A DNA stretch of 64,000 nucleotides from Merluccius polli (GCA_030340625.1 JAOPHQ010003978.1:5001-69000); one strand, 5' to 3'; shown: positions 46,771-57,020, numbered from the stretch's first letter. Numbers and translations are program-made. The notes: generated by a model not told the origin, from the letters alone.

Positions 46771-48135
46771 CACAACCTTGGTTCACAGCTAAACTCAGGC
46801 AGCTCAGGTTGCAAAAGGAAGAGGCATTTAGGAGTGGGGACAGGGAGAGGTTTAAAGAGTCAAAAAAACAGGTTAATCAAGGCAGTGAGAGATGCTAAAA
46901 GACTGTACTCTGAGAAACTGCATCAGCAGTTCTCAGCTAACGACTCTGCTTCTGTCTGGAGGGGCCTCAGACAGATCACCAGCTACAAACCTAAAGCCCC
47001 CCACTCCATTGACGACCTGTGCCTGGCAAACAGCCTGAACCACTGCCATTTTTAAAGAAAATATGGGACAGTCCTGATTCCATCCCTTGTGACCCCGACT
47101 GTTCAAAGGACAGAATCCCCGCAAAGCAGCCGGCCCAGACTCTGTCTCTGCCTCCCCCCTGAAGCACTGTGCTGATCAGCTGTCTCCAGTGTTCACAGAC
47201 ATCTTCAACACTTCTCTGGAGACATGTCGTGTGCCAGCATGCTTCAATACCTCCACCATCATCCCGGATCACAGGACTGAATGACTACAGACCTGTCGCC
47301 CAGACCTCTGTGGTCATGAAGTCTTTTGAGTGCCTTGTTCTGTCACACCTCAAAACCCTCACTAACCCACTTCTGGACTCCCTGCAGTGCGCCTACAGAG
47401 GCAACAGGTCTGTAGACGACGCAGTCAACATGGCTCTCCATTCCATCCTCCAGCACCTTCCTGGGCTCCATCATCTCCCAGGACCTCAAGTGGGAGCTGA
47501 ACATCTGCTCCCTTACAAAAAAGCACATCAGAGGATGTGCTTCCTGCGGCAGCTGAAGAAATTCAACCTGCCAAAAACAATGATGATGCACTTCTACACC
47601 ACCATCATTGAATCCATCCTCACCTCCTCCATCACCATCTGGTAAGCCTCCAGGACCCTGAGGTGGGCAGGGAAGATTGTAGTTGACCCCTCCCACCCCG
47701 GACACAAACTTTTTGAATCACGCCCCTCTGGCAGGAGGCTGAGATCCATCAGCATCAAAACCTCACTCCACAAGAACAGTTTCTTCCCGACTGCAGTGGG
47801 CCTCATCAACAAGGCCCAGGACCACCACTGACACACACTCTTAATCCCCCCCCCCCCCCCCCGCCCATAGTCACTAAACATTACTTTAATATTACATTAA
47901 CGCACATCCTGGTCTAATACTTGACCACTGCACATGTTATATAAATATACTGTGAACTTTCACATCCCCATATTGCACACATTGTACATATTTGTTACTT
48001 GTTATTTGTATAGTTATAGTTTTTATTTTATTTGCTTGAAAGTTTGTGTTTATTGTATGCACCATCCACACCAAAGCAAATTCCTTGAAAAGATAAGTGA
48101 AAACTTAAATCTCATTCTGATTCTGATTCAATTTA
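46771..48135 (+). pseudogene. LINE remnant lacking the catalytic palm of its reverse transcriptase
   Basis: It starts KPQPWFTAKLRQLRLQKEEA at about 46766, continues in a second frame with AKRLYSEKLHQQFSANDSAS and WRGLRQITSYKPKAPHSIDD, then LNDYRPVAQTSVVMKSFECL and YRGNRSVDDAVNMALHSILQ (about 47277-47455). It then joins directly to ISQDLKWELNICS and FNLPKTMMMHFYTTIIESIL. The region that should contain the YADD box is therefore deleted. The 3' end has a C-run near 47848 and CTCATTCTGATTCTGATTC at about 48110-48130, a typical tandem tail. A non-LTR retroelement; clade uncertain. Confidence 0.8.
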
Positions 48136-48465
48136 TATTTGATCAATTAAAAATGTCCTCTGGTTGTTAATTTATAGTTGGAAAACATAGAACATATACT
48201 TAAAATTCATTGTATGTGACATTTATACACCAAAACGACCAAAATGTCTTCTGCTCATCTAAAATCCGAACCACCGGAAGGAGGCCGCAACAAAGCCTTG
48301 CTTTTTCCTGAACCGGCTACTCAAAAGGTGATTGAGGCTAATGCTGATAACACACTCAATGCCAAACTTTTGCAAACTATGATGACTTCCTGAAAGCTGA
48401 CATCTTTGGGAAAATTGACTTTTTGTCTTCCAGTGTCCACTCCAAGATTTCCTCTGTCCGAAAGG
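48136..48465. other. No gene recognised
   Basis: No motif or repeat boundary is visible. Confidence 0.4.
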
Positions 48466-48556
48466 AAACACAACGGCAAATCAGAAAACACAACGGCAAA
48501 ACAGAAAACACAACGGCAAATCAGAAAACACAATGACAATAACCAAATCAGAAAAG
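48466..48556 (+). repeat. Short tandem repeat, unit about 19-20 bp, four to five copies
   Basis: The unit is AAAACACAACGGCAAATCAG with small variations. It runs directly up to the foldback element that follows. Confidence 0.9.
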
Positions 48557-48572
48557 GTAGGTACCCTCGGAG

Positions 48573-48821
48573 CGACATGAATCGTCGCTGATTGGACTGG
48601 CGGTCCGTCCTTTGAACCGGAAGGACATGGTTTACATGTTTTCAAAATATGAGCGCTGCTAGTGACAACGTACGCGCTGCTATTAAAGAATATTTTGATG
48701 CAGGACATGGATATGACGTGATACTGGATATGCTGTCATCGCGGCGTATTTGTTTGTCTGGCGGTGTTGTCCTTCTGGTTCAAAGGACGGACCACCAGTC
48801 CAATCAGCGACGATTCATGTC
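48573..48821. mobile_element. Foldback MITE carrying the start of a DNA-transposon protein
   Basis: The arms 48573-48628 and 48767-48821 are reverse complements over about 55 bp (GACATGAATCGTCGCTGATT ...). The loop starts with ATG at 48649, giving a short peptide SDNVRAAIKEYFDAGHGYDV, which resembles the N terminus of integrase-type transposon proteins that open with a helical EYF..G.....IL motif. It would be an internally deleted derivative. The protein family call is tentative. Confidence 0.6.
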
Positions 48822-49007
48822 ATCCACCCCATTGAGCACTGCTCAAGTGCTGAAATGATTAGTGGATTAATAGATCGACAAATAGCTCATCAGGAATTAA
48901 GTTATTTATTTAGTAAAAATCACAACCATTTGCTGGTTACAGACTTTCAATTTTGAGGATGTCCTACTTTTCTTTGTTTTATATCACTATAAATGAAATA
49001 TCCTTGG

Positions 49008-49200
49008 GTTCCCTTTCAGTCGATTCACTCGGTACAACACATATTATATGGGATATCACGCCCCCGCGTGGCCTGACTGAAGACACCTCTAATCACGCCT
49101 TTATGGCAGATGACCTGTGGTGACGTATGTGAGGCCCCGCCTGCATATATATGTGCACCACACCGTCATCCTTCAGTTCTTACGCTCTTCACCTCGCTAA
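49008..49200 (+). repeat. DIRS 5' inverted terminal repeat
   Basis: Reverse complement of about 53938-54113 with few changes; shared words include GATATCACGCCCCCGCGTGG and GCAGATGACCTG. The first bases GTTCCCTTTCAGTCGATTCA are instead matched by the internal complementary region. Confidence 0.9.
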
Positions 49201-49284
49201 GAACACCTCTCCGAGTCAGGCTTGCTAGCTGCTGCTAGTTAGCTTGGTCTTGTTGCCGACTCGAAATTAGCTTAACTGCCCCTG

Positions 49285-50839
49285 TTGGCTGAGCCCGGGT
49301 CTTGTGACTCCTGTCACCAGCTCTGGAGCTCAACCCTGGAGAGGCGGGTCAAGTTTGTGGAGAACGTCCTGGGGTATACAGTTATTGCACATTCAGACCC
49401 TCTCCTCTCCGAGTCCAAGGACCTGGCTTCGTCCGAGTTCGGTGACGAGGAGCTCTTGGTCAAAGACCTCGTTGAAAACTGGGCGGACCATATGGAGAGT
49501 GCTAGCGGGTTAGCTGGTTCTGAGCCGGGCCCCTCCGAGGGCGCTAGCCAGCCACTACTCGAGCTAGCCAGCTACCATGATGAGGGGGACGTGCTAGATA
49601 TCGGTCTAGGCCTGCATGATCTGTCGGAGGACGAGCAGGAGCCGCTGTCGTCGTGTCAGTACACCGCCGCTGCTGCATCGGTTGACCAGGTCAACACATC
49701 CTTCCACTCACTGTACCGACGTGCAGCTGAGAAACTGAAAGTGAAGTGGCCCTCTCCTCCACCAGCTCAGAAGCAGTCGCGGTTCTCTGGGTTTTTTCTT
49801 CCCCCGGAACCAACGACTGAGAAGAACAGGCTGCCCATGTTCCCTGATTTTGTCGCGGAGCTCACCTCAACATGGAACAAACCGCTGTCCACCCGCGCCA
49901 CGGTGCCTGGCTATGGTCAGTTTCTGGACCTGGATGGAGCTGAAAAGGCTGGTTTGGTTAACCCCCCTCCCATGGAGGGGTCCCTGGCAGCCTATCTGGC
50001 CCCGGATCAGAACCACGGTGTTGGCGGTGCCACCACGCTCTCGTCCAAACACTGCAGTGACAACCCCTCTCCCAAAGTGCTGCAGGTCAGTCAGCTGGCT
50101 GTTCACCTCCCTTGGTGGCGTGCATGCGCAGTCTCACCTTGGGTACAGTTGACGGTTGCCATGGGCTACCGTTTACAGTTCCGGCCGCCTCGCTTCCACT
50201 CTGTTGTAAACACGGAAGTGAGAGACGGAGCAGCCGCAGTTCTGAGAGAGGAAATAAACAACTTGTTGAACAAGAGAGCGATACGAGTTGTTCCCGTTTC
50301 GGAAACAAACAAAGGTTGGTACAGCCGTTATTTCGTTGTTCCAAAGAAAAGAGGGGGGGCTCCGTCCTATTCTAGACTTGCGAGTGTTAAACAAGTATCT
50401 ACGAACTTACAAGTTCAAGATGCTTACACTCAGACAGCTGCTGAGCGCTGTCAGACCGGGGGATTGGTTCACAACAATCGATCTGACGGACGCTTACTTT
50501 CACGTAGCGATTCACCCAGATCACAGGCGGTTCCTACGGTTTGCATTCGAGGGCACAGCCTACGAATACCTAGTACTGCCGTTCGCCTTGTCTCTCGCCC
50601 CCCGAACATTCACCAAATGTTTCGAGGCGACGTTAGCTCCGCTCCGGGAGAAAGGCGTTCGCATATTAGCCTATCTGGACGACTGGGCTCTCATTGCGAG
50701 CTCCAGAGAGCAAGCAGCGGCTCAGCTGTCACTGACCCTGTCTCACGTTCAAGCGTTGGGCTTTTCAGTAAATCTGCAGAAAAGCTCACTGACACCGAGC
50801 CAGCAGTTTTCTTTCTCTCCCAGACAGGAGGAGAGGTGA
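49285..50839 (+). pseudogene. DIRS gag-like plus reverse transcriptase, one G insertion, RNase H deleted
   Basis: The gag-like part is acidic and opens at 49285 (first residues MAEPGSCDSC, using a non-ATG GCTGAG context, so the start is uncertain). The same frame enters the reverse transcriptase (EINNLLNKRAIRVVPVSE, WYSRYFVVPKKRGG). An extra G in a seven-G run at about 50352-50358 shifts the frame; RT continues in the next frame with LRPILDLRVLNKYLRTYKFK, TIDLTDAYFHVAIHPDHRRF and the catalytic box LAYLDDWAL (YLDD at about 50672-50683). Soon after, the sequence jumps to FFLSQTGGEVIHPRPELW, which normally lies beyond RNase H, so that domain is deleted. The product would copy element RNA into cDNA. 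Confidence 0.85.
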
Positions 50840-50889
50840 TTCACCCACGCCCAGAACTGTGGCGCCTAAATGCCTACCTGTTGAGAGGT

Positions 50890-51871
50890 CCAATTTAATG
50901 GCTCAGGGTCTGCCCCCTAATGTGGTGGCAACGATCCAGAGCGCGAGGGCATCTTCTACTAGGAGCCTATATGCCTACAAATGGCGGGCGTTTGAGCAGT
51001 GGTGTCAGGACCGAAATGTACTCTCATTTCAGTGCTCTATTGTGGATGTTTTAACATTCCTTCAGGAGCTGCTGGATAAGGGTCTCTCTTTCTCAACTAT
51101 TAAGGTCTATTTGGCAGCTATATCTGCATGCCATGTTGGTTTTGATGGAGTGATGCCAGGTGCTCACCCTCTTACTATGCCCAGCGTTGGTGCTTGGGGC
51201 CCTTTGTGGACCCCCATTTGAGCCTATTGAGTCTTCAGATATGAAATTTATTTCATACAAGACTGTATTGCTGCTTGCTTTGACTTCTGCAAAGTGAGTC
51301 GGTGACCTTCATGCTTTCTCTGTGCACCCCTCTTGTACCCAGTTCACTCCAGCTGGATCTAGGGTTACATTGCGCCCGAATGCGGCGTATTTGCCCAAGA
51401 TTATCCCCGCAGCCTATAGCTCTATGGCTTTTGAGCTCTTGAGCTACTGCCCCCCTCCATTTGCTTCCGAGGAGCAGAGGAGGTTACATTCTTTGTGCCC
51501 TGTGCGTGCGCTACGCAATTACATGGACCGCACCCAAGGTGTGCGTAAATGTGACCCGTTGTTTGTCTGTTTTGCTAATAAAGGCACCTAAAGGCAAGGT
51601 GCTGTCTAAGCAGCGACTTTCCCACTGGATTGTGGAGGCTATCTCCCAAGCATACAGCAGCAGGGGTCTTCCGTTACCCCAAGGTGTGAGGGCACATTCA
51701 ACCAGGGGCATGGCGGCCTCATGGGCCTTGTTTAAGGGGGTTTCTATGGGTGATATCTGCGCTGCAGCCAGTTGGTCGTCGCCGCACACTTTTGTCTGGT
51801 TTTATCGTTTGGACGTGGCAGCCCCTTCGGTGGCTCACTCCGTCCTTTCTGCTGGGTCTACAATGCACTAG
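50890..51871 (+). pseudogene. DIRS tyrosine recombinase, broken
   Basis: The N-terminal SAM-like part reads ARASSTRSLYAYKWRAFEQW and TFLQELLDKGLSFSTIKVYL (50859-51221). A frame break occurs near 51190. The catalytic part continues with MKFISYKTVLLLALTSAK, then TGA at 51295-51297, then VGDLHAFSVHPSCTQF. A stop or frame break near 51588 precedes VRAHSTRGMAASWALFKG (HxxR at about 51694) and FVWFYRLD (tyrosine at about 51803). The TGA sits where these recombinases usually have the first catalytic arginine, so a CGA to TGA change probably removed it. The enzyme integrates circular cDNA without target duplication. Confidence 0.85.
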
Positions 51872-51939
51872 TGTGTTGAAGGTTTGGCTCCAGTTTTCGG
51901 TGGCTGCCCTGCGGGGCGTGTATACATGTCCCATGCATA

Positions 51940-52033
51940 CAATATGTGTTGTACCGAGTGAATCGACTGAAAGGGAACATAATGTTATGAATATAACTTC
52001 TGTTCCCTGAAGGAGAGGAACAAGGTACAACAC
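51940..52033 (+). repeat. DIRS internal complementary region
   Basis: The first half (ACAATATGTGTTGTACCGAG ... GAAAGGGAAC) is the reverse complement of the extreme 5' end of the element. The second half (GTTATGAATATAACTTCTGT ... GGTACAAC) is the reverse complement of the extreme 3' end. This is the template for rebuilding both ends in DIRS replication. Confidence 0.92.
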
Positions 52034-52212
52034 TACACTGTGTGCACAATTATTAGGCAAGTGAGTATTTTGACCATGTCATCATTGTTATGCATAGTTT
52101 CCAACTACAAGCTGTATAAACTTGAATACTTATTGGATTTAAGCATATCAGGTGATGTGTATTTGTGTAATGAGGGAGGGTGTGGCCTAAAGAGATCAAC
52201 ACCCTATATCAA

Positions 52213-52966
52213 GGTGTGCATAATGGTATGGGCTGGTATTATTAAAGATGAGCTAGTTGGACCTTTTCGGGTTGAAGATGGACTCAAAATCAACTCCCAA
52301 ACCTACTGCCAGTTTTTAGAAGACACTTTCTTCAAGCAGTGGTACAGGAAAAAGTCTGCATCTTTCAAGAAGACCATGATGTTTATTAGAATTGAGCCGG
52401 ATACTTGGCTGAAACGAGTATCCGGTACGGATAAAGCACTTTTGCCGAGTACGAGTATTATACGAGTAATACGAGTCAATATCTGTGCTCGGATTGAATG
52501 AAAATCCTCACTGGGTAGCTGACTGTGTCAGCGTTCTGTGATAGGCTACAGCGCCCCCCCCCCCCCCCCTCCCCTACACAATGCAGATGTGTTGTTCTGT
52601 CCCGCTCTGATCACTCACACACAGAACAGCTCTCTGTCTCTCCCTCAGTCACTCAGGTTCGCGGGTCGTTTTCCGTTAATGTTTTAGGGTTTCTTCAGCT
52701 TCAGGTTTGTTATTACTTAGGTTGGTACTTACTTATGAACCAGTAGAGTTCTGGTAAACGTGGGTTCGTTCAGACGTGGTGCCGACTCGCGTTGCGTCTC
52801 TGCCTGTCGGAGATTTTTTTTTCTTCTTCTTTTTTTAACCGTCATCTGGCTGCCTGGCTCTAACCAGTTTTTTTTTACTTCACACACGGTGTCCGACACT
52901 TTCTTGCTGTATTTCGTGAAAAAATAAAGCTAGTAGTGGTATAAATATTGGAAATCAAGCTACACA

Positions 52967-52999
<33 letters not shown>

Positions 53000-53600
53000 T
53001 CTCTCTCTCCCTCTCCTTGCCGGTCGTCGGAGTTCTTTTTTTTTTTTTTCCAATGCTGATGCTGTCCTGTAAATAGTTTTCTAATCAGCAATAAATAACA
53101 ATTTCTGATCAACCCATATCAATTGCATGCTTAAAATAACATACCGGTTAAAACCTCGCTCATTTCAAGACAACCCAACCCACTTCCGGGTTAGGCCCCG
53201 CCCACTCCGAGTACAGATACAGATACAGATAATTCATATGGTTAACAGATACAGATAATGCTGTACTCGCTCATCCCTAATGTTTATGCAGGACAATGCT
53301 CCATCGCATGCATCGAAGTACTCCACTGCGTGGCTAGCCAGTAAAGGCCTTAAAGATGAAAGAAGAATGACATGGCCCCCTTCCTCACCTGACCTAAACC
53401 CTATTGAGAACTTGTGGGCCCTTCTTAAACGGGAGATTTACAGTGAAGGAAAACAGTACACCTCTCTAAACAGTGTCTGGGAGGCTGTGGTTGCTGCTGC
53501 ACAAAACGTTGATCGTCAACAGATCAAGAAACTGACAGACTCCATGAATGGAAGGCTTGTGACTGTTATTGAGAAGAAGGGTGGCTATATTGGTCACTGA
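52213..53600 (+). pseudogene. Tc1/mariner transposase C-terminal half, interrupted by hAT insertion
   Basis: Part 1 reads IMVWAGIIKDELVGPFRVED and QTYCQFLEDTFFKQWYRKKS up to KKTMMF at 52386. Part 2 begins at 53280 with MFMQDNAPSHASKY and continues WPPSSPDLNPIENLWALLKR to TGA at 53600. The D of QDNAP and the E of IENLW are 37 residues apart, a DD37E pattern. The gap equals the hAT element plus one 8-bp duplication (901 bp), so the two parts were one gene before that insertion. The DNA-binding domain and the first aspartate region are missing at the 5' side, so the gene was defective even before. Confidence 0.88.
52387..53279. mobile_element. hAT MITE with exact 8-bp duplication, third level of nesting
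   Basis: The left end is TAGAATTGAGCCGGATAC and the right end GTACTCGCTCATCCCTA. ATGTTTAT flanks both sides (52379-52386, 53280-53287). The termini carry GAGTACGAGTA and ACAGATACAGATA words. It contains a C-run near 52554-52569, a CA run and T-runs. No transposase. Confidence 0.92.
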
Positions 53601-53937
53601 TTGTTTTGTTGTTGAAATGTCAGAAATGTTTATTTGTAAAGTTGTTTGTTTATTATTCTCACTTTAACAGATGAAAATAAACAAGTGAGATGGGAACATT
53701 TTCGTTGTTCATTTAGTTGCATAATAATTCTGCACACTAATAGTTGCCCAATAATTGTGCACACATAGATATTCTCCTAAGAAAGCCAAAACCTCAGTTT
53801 TACTTTCTTAAATATTCAGGGGTTTATTAACATTTTGACCGAGAGCACTGTAGTTGTTCAATAATAAAATTAATCCTCAAAAATACAACTTGCCTAATAA
53901 TTGTGCACACAGTGTATGTTGCCCCGCTACGCAGTTG

Positions 53938-54152
53938 GGCTCGGTGAAGAGCGGCTATCGAACTGAAGGATGACGGTGTGGTGCACGTATATATGCAGGC
54001 GGGGCCTCACATACGTCACAACAGGTCATCTGCCGTAAAGGCGTGATTAGAGGTGTCTTCAGTCAGGCCACGCGGGGGCGTGATATCCCATACAATATGT
54101 GTTGTACCTCGTTCCTCTCCTTCAGGGAACAGAAGTTATATTCATAACATTA
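53938..54152 (-). repeat. DIRS 3' inverted terminal repeat
   Basis: Pairs with 49008-49200. The terminal CGTTCCTCTCCTTCAGGGAA ... TTCATAACATTA is not shared with the 5' end but is matched by the internal complementary region, as in other DIRS elements. Confidence 0.9.
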
Positions 54153-54965
54153 CGTTTCAGACTGACTGACAAAACAAGACATTTGAAGACTTGAAGACAT
54201 CTTAGTCTCTAGTAAATTGTGAATGGCCTTTTTCACTATTGTCTTATCATCTATCATTCTGAAACAATTAATTAAAAAAAACACAGTTAGATAGTTATAT
54301 AGATAGTTGCTCCTTAAGTTTGTTGCTCCTTCATTTGCACAGTAATTCATGTCAGTTTCACATCAGTGGCGGCTGCTGGTTTTTCAAAGAGGGGAAGCTC
54401 ATTTTTGGCCTACATCAAAAAAGTTGTCAATTTATTATTATTATATTATTTATATTATTATTATTTCGCCAAGCAAATATCAAGAAATGGGCTGCAGTTT
54501 GTCGTAAGACCTCACTTGCAAAATCCGCGATGGGACTGAGCTCCTGGTTGGTCAAGCGACAATGTATTTGTCAAAATAGCTGTCAATCAAAAAGTGATTC
54601 AGCCTTTCGACTGATCCTCCAATCATCATGCGGAAGCCCAGCGTCCAGGCTAGCCTAGGCCAGCCCACTGCTCCATCCACCCCCAGAGACGCTGAGCGTC
54701 CCGGGGCGGGACAAATGTTGGCATTTATCCAATGACCGTCGAGTTTTGAGGCAATGAAAAAAACTGTTCCATGCAGTCTCATTCAAGTGAATGGACGCTC
54801 GGCTTCTACGGTCAAATACATTGACATTACGGGAAGTTATGAGAAGTTAACAAAATCGAGTCAGTCGACTTGGATAAGATTCTGATCGAACTCGTCTTCG
54901 ACATGAACGTATTCTAACGCATTTGTAGTCAATTAAATGTTAACACAACAGTACATATTTAACAA

Positions 54966-55288
54966 TGTGGAGGGTTTATGTGGAGTGTGTGTTGTTGATG
55001 GCTGGTTTACAGCCTCACCTGGCCTGAGTCGGACTAATTGGACTCTGGCTGGGTGGGGCTGCACACCTGTGGTGCATGAGCAATCATGGCACCCAGGATA
55101 AACCAGCCATCAACACACACACTCGGGGAGGAGCACGGTCATGACATGAAGTACCATCAGCTCGGCGAATAACATCTTGCCTGTAAAACTCCAATAAACA
55201 CCTTGAACTACATCTACCCGTGTCCTGTGTCGGAGGGGCCCAAAGGAAAGCCACTTAGGTGGCGTGTGGCCGGACCAACCCTGCCACA
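54966..55288 (+). repeat. 5' LTR of the short LTR element
   Basis: TGTGGAGGG ... CTGCCACA. It contains CCAATAAACACC, a likely polyadenylation signal, and an internal inverted pair GGCTGGTTTACAGCC / ATAAACCAGCC. Confidence 0.93.
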
Positions 55289-55785
55289 CTGGCGCCCGAT
55301 GTGGGGCTCCTCCGACCAGGACGGGACACGGAAGGGCTGTCCAAGCTACACTGGAGCCACCAGCCGCGGCGAGGACAGCCACCCCAGCACCAGCTCCCCC
55401 TGAACGGCAGCGACGGCCAGCGGAGGAGTGGGGAGGCAGCGCAGCGACCGCCACCGGCAACCGTCTGCAGCTAGCCTCCCCCGGATCCAGCCTGGAGCAG
55501 CCCAGGCCAGCCGCCCCTCTGCCAGGGGACCAGGAGCCCAAGGCCCCATGCTCCAGGAGGAGATGGGAGGGGGATCATGCCTCGTCGCCCTGGTGGAGGG
55601 GGGTGATTACGAACTGTTCCAGGCCCTCCGAGAGCTACCTCCGCGGCCCAGCTGTCGGGCCTCCTCCGAGCCCATCCAGCCAGCCCCTGCAGCCAGCTAC
55701 CCCCAGAGACACCTCCGCCAGCCGGAGCAGCAGCCCCAGGCCTCCGGTCTCCGGGACGGAGGGGGAGGGTGGGGTGGGCGTGTGA
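55264..55785 (+). CDS. Proline/alanine-rich leader frame of the LTR element, not clearly coding
   Basis: A 173-codon frame (RTATPAPAPPERQRRPAEEW ...) covers most of the interior. A second overlapping frame (55428-55961) is equally open, which indicates G/C-rich low complexity more than coding. It could be a gag relic; no zinc knuckle or capsid motif is visible. Confidence 0.25.
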   Translation: MWPDQPCHTGARCGAPPTRTGHGRAVQATLEPPAAARTATPAPAPPERQRRPAEEWGGSAATATGNRLQLASPGSSLEQPRPAAPLPGDQEPKAPCSRRRWEGDHASSPWWRGVITNCSRPSESYLRGPAVGPPPSPSSQPLQPATPRDTSASRSSSPRPPVSGTEGEGGVGV

Positions 55786-56006
55786 CCCTGGGGAGGTGTG
55801 GAGGTAGTGGGGTTTGGGGGGCTGTGTTTATTTTTTGTTTAGGTATGGCAACCCTGAAAAGAGTCCAGGTTTTTTGTAGGTATGGTAACCCTGTTCAGAG
55901 TCCGGTATGTGTTTTTTTTTTTGTTTGCTTGGATGGGGGATGGGGGGGGGGGGGGGAGTAGGCGAGGCCGGGGATTCTCCCCGGCCTCAATCTGGTGTTG
56001 GGGATA

Positions 56007-56329
56007 TGTGGAGGGTTTATGTGGAGTGTGTGTTGTTGATGGCTGGTTTACAGCCTCACCTGGCCTGAGTCGGACTAATTGGACTCTGGCTGGGTGGGGC
56101 TGCACACCTGTGGTGCATGAGCAATCATGGCACCCAGGATAAACCAGCCATCAACACACACACTCGGGGAGGAGCACGGTCATGACATGAAGTACCATCA
56201 GCTCGGCGAATAACATCTTGCCTGTAAAACTCCAATAAACACCTTGAACTACATCTACCCGTGTCCTGTGTCGGAGGGGCCCAAAGGAAAGCCACTTAGG
56301 TGGCGTGTGGCCGGACCAACCCTGCCACA
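56007..56329 (+). repeat. 3' LTR of the short LTR element
   Basis: Identical, as read, to 54966-55288. Confidence 0.93.
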
Positions 56330-56837
56330 AACAATTTCATTTTTGACATTTTAGGGGAAGCTGAGCTTCCCTTGCAGTCTTAGAGAAATCGCCACTGTTT
56401 CACATTGATTTTCCAAAACACTTACTCAGTTTGAGTTAGAGCTGCACGATATGGGCAAAATATGATATCCCGATATTTTTTGGCTGAATGGCGATATACG
56501 ATATATATCTCGATATTTTCTATAGAGTGGGTTAGATGTTTCTAACTGTGCATTCACATCAGAAGCGAATTGAGCGACCAAATCGCCGGAAGTCATTCAC
56601 TTTCTATGGGCAAGAGCGACCAAAGCGTCACAAGCGACCAACGCTACCAGCGGCAAAAGTTGGGCGACCAGAGCAACCAAAAAAAGTAGAAGATGGTTTA
56701 ACTTTATGCAAATTACTATGACGCGTTTCAGCGGCAAAACACTGACAACCAATTGGAATGTAGACGCTCTCTGCTTGCGTGGGTCCCACGGCACTTTGGT
56801 TCCTACTGTACTCTGTTGGTTCCTACTGTACATCAAA

Positions 56838-57020
56838 ATGTCGACTGAAAAGTTAATTGCGGCTGTGGCTGGGCACCCGGTGTTGTACGATCCAAGCTTT
56901 TTTATTTCAGAGACAATACAATACCGTAATAATCAGGCTTACGTATCATTTTTACAAGCACACGCACGAAGCGGGCCTACGGCATGGACCAAGCGGTTCT
57001 GGACCAGGAAGGAGACATGA
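56838..57020 (+). pseudogene. MADF/Myb-like DNA-binding domain, N-terminal fragment
   Basis: ATG at 56838 opens MSTEKLIAAVAGHPVLYDPS, matching the start of MADF domains (a short helix, then P.LYD). The expected YRD...R..AW segment is blurred: YRNNQAYVSFL and then SGPTAWTKRFWTRKET before the stop at 57018-57020. MADF proteins bind DNA and in PIF/Harbinger elements assist the nuclease. Here it is truncated and no nuclease is present. Confidence 0.5.

Larger units (their letters stand above)
52036..53914 (+). mobile_element. Tc1/mariner element (DD37E type), internally deleted, split by a hAT
   Basis: Perfect 27-bp inverted termini beginning CACTGTGTGCACAATTATTA; TA lies immediately outside both ends (52034-52035, 53915-53916). 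It carries the C-terminal half of a transposase in two pieces and received a hAT MITE at 52387-53279. It lies in the DIRS element between the complementary region and the 3' inverted repeat. Confidence 0.93.
49008..54152 (+). mobile_element. DIRS1-like tyrosine-recombinase retrotransposon with nested insertions
   Basis: All parts of the DIRS plan are present: a 5' inverted terminal repeat (about 49008-49200), gag-like and RT frames (49285-50839), a tyrosine recombinase (about 50890-51871), an internal complementary region (about 51940-52033), and a 3' inverted terminal repeat (about 53938-54152). There are no LTRs and no target duplication, as expected for recombinase-mediated integration. 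A Tc1/mariner element (52036-53914) split the copy between the complementary region and the 3' repeat. Discounting it, the element is about 3.3 kb, shorter than complete relatives because the RNase H part is missing. Confidence 0.92.
54966..56329 (+). mobile_element. Complete short non-autonomous LTR retrotransposon
   Basis: Two LTRs of 323 bp (54966-55288, 56007-56329) appear identical base for base. AACAA flanks both sides (54961-54965, 56330-56334). A primer-binding site TGGCGCCCGATGTGGGGC begins at 55290, one base after the LTR; TGGCGCCC is complementary to the 3' end of lysine tRNAs. A purine tract lies at about 55932-55958. The 718-bp interior has no protease, RT or integrase, so the element must be mobilised by another element's enzymes. 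Identical LTRs imply recent insertion. Confidence 0.95.
54364..56397. mobile_element. hAT derivative with exact 8-bp duplication, split by an LTR retrotransposon
   Basis: The ends are CAGTGGCGGCTGCTGG and, at right, AGAAATCGCCACTG, of CAG...CTG type. TTTCACAT flanks both sides (54356-54363, 56398-56405). Sub-terminal GGGGAAGCTCA / TGAGCTTCCC words pair. Without the LTR element it is about 665 bp and has no transposase. Confidence 0.92.

Noticed and set aside
46557..46898. 113-codon frame with SR-like residues
   Set aside because: It reads through GAACGA-type repeats of a hAT MITE end and crosses its boundary.
55428..55961. Gag gene of the short LTR element
   Set aside because: Two overlapping G/C-rich frames are equally open and neither shows a capsid or zinc-knuckle motif.
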